Source: Desulfosporosinus nitroreducens
GTDB taxonomy: Bacteria; Bacillota; Desulfitobacteriia; Desulfitobacteriales; Desulfitobacteriaceae
DNA length: 64,000 bases
NCBI RefSeq assembly: GCF_023897015.1
Contig: NZ_JAMHFY010000008.1
Span: 124,001 to 188,000, forward strand
Direction of reading: 5' to 3'
The notes beneath the pieces were generated by a model. It did not search any database. It was not told where the DNA came from and was given only the letters and a program-made list of their open reading frames with translations. How positions within the stretch are numbered: position 1 is the stretch's first letter; each line of letters opens with the position of its first letter. Of this stretch, positions 59,929 through 64,000 are shown piece after piece. The position numbers and the translations under genes were made by a program.

Positions 59929-61338
59929 TTGATAAAAGTTAGTTTACGGCCCATCATTAGTAAGATAAATTTACCCACTGTTTTAAAAACAACGATACTT
60001 CCGGGTGACTCAATCGAACGATTATTTATTGCAACCCAGACAGGAGAGATCTTTTACATTGGAAACGGAGTCATAGGGACTTTCTTAGATATTCGCCCGC
60101 AAATCATAAAACTAGGTGCTTCTGGTCGTGGATATGATGAACGGGGATTGATAGGTCTAGCGTTTCATCCCGAATTTTATTATAACGGCCTGTTTTATCT
60201 TCATTATTCAGTAGCTGGAACACAAGGTCCAGGTGCTCTTCCTGAATCTTTTATGCCTAACCCATGTGACCCCAGAACCTTAAACCTAAAGTGGATAAAT
60301 AGAGAAATTCACTATGATCATATTGATACAGTTGAAGAATGGATTTTACATTCGAATGGTCAACTTCAAAAACGGCGGACATTACTTAATTTAAGAAGAC
60401 CATTTTTTAATCATAATGGTGTCAATAGCTTAAACTTTTCACCTGAAACAGGAAAACTTATTTTAACAACCGGAGATGGTGGATCAGGGTATGATCCATT
60501 TAATTTAAGCCAGGATGACATGGAAATCGCCGGTAAAATAATTGAAATTGATGTAGTTAAAACTATATTTATCAATAATCCACCCGTAGTTACACGTTTT
60601 AATGAACTTCCCGTACCTATTCAGGAAACGCTTACAGTAATTGCCAAAGGGGTTCGTAATATATCAGGCATTTCATTTCAAAGGTTTTATAATCAGTATA
60701 TCAAATATGTGGGAAATGCCGGACAGGATCTGGTAGAGTCGATTTTTTCATTTGTTCATTATAAAGCAATACCGGTTACTCGGCTTATTCATGCTTATGT
60801 AATGAAATCTGAACCTGACCAAGAAGGATTTATTAACTTTGGCTGGCGAGGGTGGGAAGGTGCTTTTCCTGCTTCGATAATAAGAGACTGCTCTGCCAAT
60901 CCGACTTTAAATCAAAAAACAATTGCTTATTACAATGAAGCAGTAAAAACTTCAGCGCGGCGTCTTCAGCCTCATATTAGTTATTTTCATAAAGATCCCC
61001 GACCCGATAAGTTTGGAGGAACTGCACTTACTGGAGTCCAGCCATATATGGGGAATGAAATCCCCGATTTAACGGGAAGCGTTGTGTTTATCGACTTAGC
61101 TCGGGATGATAAATCTCTACCGACCGTTAGAGGGGTTTTAGCTTATACCAGGGCAAGAATAGATTGTAAACTAAATGATTTTAGTGTTATTGAAACCGAT
61201 TATAATTTTGGGTCTCAATCAGCCTTTTATGTTAGTTTGGGAACGAATCTGGATCAAACCAGACTATATTTAGGGGTTTATGGCTCTATGAAAGTGACTG
61301 ATTTTAACCAAGGTACTGTTTTTGAAATTGTTCCATGA
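59929..61338 (+). CDS. PQQ-dependent sugar dehydrogenase-like beta-propeller (GSDH/sorbosone type)
   Basis: A 469-residue protein of the glucose/sorbosone dehydrogenase family: IERLFIATQTGEIFYIGNG, DERGLIGLAFHPEFYYNGLF, FNHNGVNSLNFSPETGKLIL, TTGDGGSGYDPFNLSQDDME, then EGFINFGWRGWEGAFP. No signal peptide is visible, which is unusual for this family and leaves its location open. TTG start after AGAAGGAGTATAAAGTAG. Confidence 0.8.
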   Translation: MIKVSLRPIISKINLPTVLKTTILPGDSIERLFIATQTGEIFYIGNGVIGTFLDIRPQIIKLGASGRGYDERGLIGLAFHPEFYYNGLFYLHYSVAGTQGPGALPESFMPNPCDPRTLNLKWINREIHYDHIDTVEEWILHSNGQLQKRRTLLNLRRPFFNHNGVNSLNFSPETGKLILTTGDGGSGYDPFNLSQDDMEIAGKIIEIDVVKTIFINNPPVVTRFNELPVPIQETLTVIAKGVRNISGISFQRFYNQYIKYVGNAGQDLVESIFSFVHYKAIPVTRLIHAYVMKSEPDQEGFINFGWRGWEGAFPASIIRDCSANPTLNQKTIAYYNEAVKTSARRLQPHISYFHKDPRPDKFGGTALTGVQPYMGNEIPDLTGSVVFIDLARDDKSLPTVRGVLAYTRARIDCKLNDFSVIETDYNFGSQSAFYVSLGTNLDQTRLYLGVYGSMKVTDFNQGTVFEIVP

Positions 61339-61360
61339 TTCATAACTATAAAATTGCTCA

Positions 61361-61639
61361 ATTTCCATCCGCGTTCCAATTTCAAAAGCCAAAAATTCTA
61401 GTCTTAGTAATAAACCCTTTCCTGAAAAGGTTGGTAACGATAAAAATATGGTTGGTTATAAATATGGTTCTTACTCGGAAATTGAATTGACAAATTACTC
61501 GGAATGGAACGCTAAGAACATTTTGGATAGAGGAATAAAATTATTGTCATTCTTAGAAAGAAGATGGGGTTACAAGATAGGTTCAGGGACAAAATGTAAT
61601 GAAACAGAATTTTTGGGTTTAGATTTTTTGCGCAAATAA
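61361..61639 (+). pseudogene. C-terminal fragment of a GmrSD-like (DUF262/DUF1524) restriction protein
   Basis: The frame reads VPISKAKNSSLSNKPFPEKV, GNDKNMVGYKYGSYSEIELT, NYSEWNAKNILDRGIKLLSF, LERRWGYKIGSG. KNSxLSNKPFxEK and the NYSEWNAKNILDR...L..RRW ending are typical of the DUF1524 nuclease half of GmrSD type IV restriction enzymes. The HNH-bearing part upstream is missing. An annotation as a short ORF from 61448 would be misleading. Confidence 0.6.
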
Positions 61640-61835
61640 ATTTTACAGTGGCTTATAGTTTTATTGTAGGGTTTCTAGCAGTGTAAGATCATCGTCATTG
61701 CTAGAAACCCTAGTAATAGTTAGTGCGAAATCCGTGATCTATAACAAATGCTTATATATTTTTGTTGACTATTTTCATATTTTTAGTGTCAACAAGGGCA
61801 AAAGAAAAAAGGCCCTAAGGCCTTTAATATCAATG

Positions 61836-61898
61836 TGGTGCGGTCGAGAGGACTTGAACCTCGATGCCCTTGCGAGCACTAGAACCTGAATCTAGCGC
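61836..61898 (-). tRNA. 5'-truncated tRNA-Leu (anticodon CAG), probable attachment-site remnant
   Basis: On the minus strand the anticodon arm GCGCTAGATTCAGGTTCTAG, variable arm TGCTCGCAAGGGCA, T arm and acceptor CGACCGCACCA of a tRNA-Leu (CAG) are present. The acceptor 5' strand and the D arm are replaced by unrelated sequence. The T stem has one mismatch. Such 3'-part copies arise where islands integrate into tRNA genes. Confidence 0.8.
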
Positions 61899-62030
61899 TA
61901 GAAGTCACGGAAAGATCGTTGCCCTGTCGATGATTGAGGTGTGTTTCATCCAACTTATTTTTTTAGTATAAGCATATTTAATTCGTTAATATCAAGATTA
62001 CCTTCCTTAAGTGACAAAGGGGGGTTGCGA

Positions 62031-62201
62031 ATGAACATTATTAAAGATATTATCCCCACTGGGGTTTCGGGCAGACCCGCGAAGGCAATGACCGCGAAAT
62101 ATATTACCGTACACAACACAGGAAATACTGGTGTGGGCGCGAACGCGCTCGCACACGCGGGTTTATTGAAGCGCGGAATTAGGCACAACAGGATGGCATA
62201 G
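62031..62201 (+). pseudogene. N-acetylmuramoyl-L-alanine amidase N-terminal fragment
   Basis: ATG 62031 follows AAAGGGGGGTTGCGA; the product MNIIKDIIPTGVSGRPAKAM, TAKYITVHNTGNTGVGANAL, AHAGLL is the start of a CwlA/XlyA-type amidase_2 domain with the zinc-ligand His in VHNTGN. It breaks off at the border of the 1.1-kb repeat. Confidence 0.75.
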
Positions 62202-62474
62202 TCCTCCCTTATTCTGAATTTCACTGGTCAAGCCTTGGTTTGTCCTTCTTATCATATGCACCTTGTCCGGCAGGGGTTACCCTTGTCTAGGGTATTTAGA
62301 CAAAATAATGGCAAAACCGTAAAGTGCCTATGCGCTTTATGGTCTTGCCATTATTTTGTCACAAGTGAGGGCTTGAACACATAGGCTATGAGTAAGGTTG
62401 TTCAAATCCATCTTCTTCTTATGGGAGCTTTTCTTCCGGAAAAGCTTATGAATAAGCAGAGGAGCTCGAAAATC

Positions 62475-63290
62475 ATGATGAAGGGAATAACCGAGCGGAC
62501 GCCGCAGATTATCGCGGCCGAAATTAACAGTATTAAAGATCAGACCGGCAGAATGCTGCTTTACAGCTCCGTCGAGATCGGACGGCGCCTGACGGAGGCC
62601 AAATCCATGGTCAATCATGGGGAATGGGGAAAGTGGCTGGAGAACTCGGTGAGTTACTCCCAAAGCACGGCCAATAAACTCATGCGCCTCTTTGAAGAGT
62701 ATGGGGCCAAGCTCGCCGCCGGCCACCAGGACAGTTCAAATTCGGAATCGATTCCGAATTTGAGCTACACACAGGCGATTATCCTTCTGGGAATTTCCGA
62801 GGAGGAACGGGAGTCCTTTACGGCAGAGCATGATGTGGCGAGTATGTCGACCCGGGAGCTTAAACAGGCAGTCCAAGAAAGGGACCAGGCCCTTAACGAA
62901 AAAGCGGAGCTTCAAAATGCTCTGACCGTCAACCAGGGTGCAGTCACGGAAATAACCTCTGAGCGTGATGGGTTGAGAAAACAGGCCTCAGGTCTCCAAG
63001 CGGCCATCCACACTAAAGAGTTAACCATCAAGACGTTACAAGAGAAATTGAACTCAGCCAAGGAGGGCGAGGCTTCAGCTGCGAAAATCGCCGCCCTGGA
63101 AAAGGATATCAAAGCCACCCGGATCAAGTTGTCCGCCAACAAAGTCAGCTTTCTCTACAACAATATAGCCAAAGAATTCGAAGAGTTGCTGAAGGAACTG
63201 ACTAAGCTGGCTCCGGCGGACCCGGAAGCTCATGAAAAGTATAAGAGTGAGGTTAGCGGGCTGATCGGGAAAATAGCGGAGAGACTGTAA
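62475..63290 (+). CDS. DUF3102 family protein, copy 2
   Basis: A 271-residue near-duplicate of the protein at 30986-31798, intact, with a handful of substitutions (MMKGITERT start; YGAKLAAGHQDSSN; TSERDGLRKQ). The reading frame is preserved across the 3-bp insertion, which suggests selection on the protein or a recent copy event. Same ribosome site AGAGGAGC. Function unknown. Confidence 0.82.
   Translation: MMKGITERTPQIIAAEINSIKDQTGRMLLYSSVEIGRRLTEAKSMVNHGEWGKWLENSVSYSQSTANKLMRLFEEYGAKLAAGHQDSSNSESIPNLSYTQAIILLGISEEERESFTAEHDVASMSTRELKQAVQERDQALNEKAELQNALTVNQGAVTEITSERDGLRKQASGLQAAIHTKELTIKTLQEKLNSAKEGEASAAKIAALEKDIKATRIKLSANKVSFLYNNIAKEFEELLKELTKLAPADPEAHEKYKSEVSGLIGKIAERL
62736..62763. repeat. 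28-bp perfect palindrome, copy 3
   Basis: Same sequence as 30072-30099 and 31244-31271. Confidence 0.85.
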
Positions 63291-63374
63291 GGCAGCGGGC
63301 CCAGGTGCATGAGGGTTTGCGATAGTTGAAGGGACTGCTGCAAAACGAAGAAGTTCGCAGAGCAGCAGCCTCTT

Positions 63375-63578
63375 GTGATGAAGGATCTTGAGTTCTCTCG
63401 TCGACTTAAGCGAGCGACCAAAGTACAAATGGTTCAGAGGCCTCTTCAAACCAGCTCAAGGCGTTTTCGAAAAGGAATCATTCGAATACTTCTGCTTATG
63501 CAGTTATTAAAACTAGAGTTTTATCTTCGAGTTAATCCAAAGTTTCTTTCAAAGGGTTTAAGAAGAGGATATGGGTGA
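63375..63578 (+). pseudogene. Truncated TIGR04283 glycosyltransferase copy (last ~60 codons)
   Basis: The frame DLEFSRRLKRATKVQMVQRP, LQTSSRRFRKGIIRILLLMQ, LLKLEFYLRVNPKFLSKGLR copies the end of the gene at 47442. The catalytic N-terminal domain is missing. Confidence 0.85.
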
Positions 63579-63590
63579 AAGGAAGCAAAT

Positions 63591-64000
63591 ATGGATGGCA
63601 CAGTGAATTCTCAAGCACTCATTCTTATGACCCGAGTTCCGGTTCCAGGGAAGACGAAAACGAGGCTTATGCCTCATCTTTCTGCGGAGTTTGAAGGATA
63701 TCATTAAAGTTCAAAGAGAACTCAAGAAGCCCGCGAATATCTTTTATTCGGAAAAACTCACCGAGAAGTTTATGTCGATGTTCCCGAAAGAGAGCCAATT
63801 TATTTCTCAGGAAGGGGATAATCTAGGGGAGAGGACGAGTCAAGCTTTCCGAATATCGCTCCAAGACTATAAGTTCACAGTTATGGTTGGTTCGGATTTA
63901 CCTCATTTAACTGTGCGGATACTCCAGAGTGCCTTTGAAGCACTTGAACAACACGATGTCGTTCTGGGACCGGCTCATGATGGAGGATATTATCTTATCG
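63591..64000 (+). pseudogene. Frameshifted TIGR04282 glycosyltransferase copy (runs off the window)
   Basis: Starts MDGTVNSQALILMTRVPVPG, KTKTRLMPHLSAE like the gene at 48156. A 26-bp deletion after TCTGCGGAG shifts the frame at once into a stop. Later substitutions (GPAHDGG for GPALDGG) show that it is no longer under selection. Confidence 0.85.

Larger units (their letters stand above)
62202..63309. repeat. 1.1-kb direct repeat, copy 2
   Basis: Near-identical to 30713-31817. Its left border cuts the amidase gene; the right border is followed by 60 bp with inverted GCTGCTGC/GCAGCAGC pieces (63331-63372) and then by the duplicated glycosyltransferase segment. Confidence 0.92.
63369..64000 (+). 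repeat. Duplicate of 47934-48600 (glycosyltransferase pair), continuing past the window
   Basis: The DNA matches nearly base for base, starting inside the TIGR04283 gene and running through the start of the TIGR04282 gene to the window end, with a 26-bp deletion at about 63688. Confidence 0.9.

Noticed and set aside
62337-62726. Minus-strand frames antisense to the DUF3102 genes (also at 30914-31174)
   Set aside because: They appear in both copies only because the DNA is duplicated; the plus-strand frame has the conserved domain and ribosome site.

Overview
The window looks like a piece of the chromosome of a spore-forming, sulfate-reducing Firmicute of the Desulfosporosinus/Desulfitobacterium type. 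The evidence is moderate-to-low GC, strong AGGAGG-type ribosome sites, spore-coat-like genes, a SpoVAD remnant, a sigI-rsgI pair, an orphan DsrJ-like triheme cytochrome, a siroheme nitrite/sulfite reductase and a cluster for handling sulfane sulfur. The genus is inferred from gene content only.

Layout. 0-5.1 kb (minus strand): sulfur module of two half-size YeeE/YedE transporters around a TusA-like protein, then a CoA-disulfide-reductase/rhodanese fusion and a CCG-domain Fe-S protein. 5.5-9.2 kb (plus strand): cluster resembling the Desulfovibrio orange-protein (ORP) operon: DUF5320, DUF134, a NifU-like scaffold, two NifX-like proteins and two MinD-type ATPases with ferredoxin inserts. These two operons diverge from twin promoters that are an inverted copy of each other. 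9.4-24.4 kb: housekeeping and small genes (SDH-type ClpP-fold protease, TatA, coat-like proteins, a C35-terpene synthase and polyprenyl synthase, an MFS exporter, pckA, sstT, a GDSL hydrolase) and several hydrophobic micro-ORFs. 24.5-27.1 kb: four tiny membrane-peptide genes on the minus strand, each behind the same 15-bp promoter motif and before its own terminator. 27.4-29.2 kb: aconitase-family two-subunit dehydratase. 30-36.7 kb: DUF2922/DUF1659/DUF3102 genes, sigI-rsgI with a sigma-I promoter, a broken NlpC/P60 hydrolase, a Gly/Met-repeat PepSY-like protein, a DsrJ-like cytochrome and a DUF1540 protein. 37-45 kb: sulfite reductase, a GGDEF protein behind a second sigma-I-like promoter, a Met-rich secreted protein, and csoR-copA with the remains of a histidine kinase and a TetR regulator. 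45.5-51.8 kb: rhodanese lipoproteins around an rSAM/glycosyltransferase/flippase operon. 52-64 kb: a decaying accessory region with one intact tRNA-Gln, greA, some intact enzymes, many gene fragments (Dam methylase, SpoVAD, GmrSD-like, YiiX-like, amidase), a 5'-truncated tRNA-Leu, and three partial duplications of sequence found elsewhere in the window.

The strongest non-coding signals are: (i) the inverted twin promoters that tie sulfur-thiol genes to an Fe-S/Mo-cluster assembly operon; (ii) five arrays of 11-bp direct repeats (TTCAYRAGAAA, TTCACAACTNN, TTCAYRRNNNN) upstream of copper and envelope genes, which look like binding sites for an OmpR/PhoB-family regulator; (iii) the repeated GGACATGCTGAATAG element of the membrane-peptide cluster; and (iv) two sigma-I-like promoters. 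All function calls come from reading the translated sequences; no database search was run.
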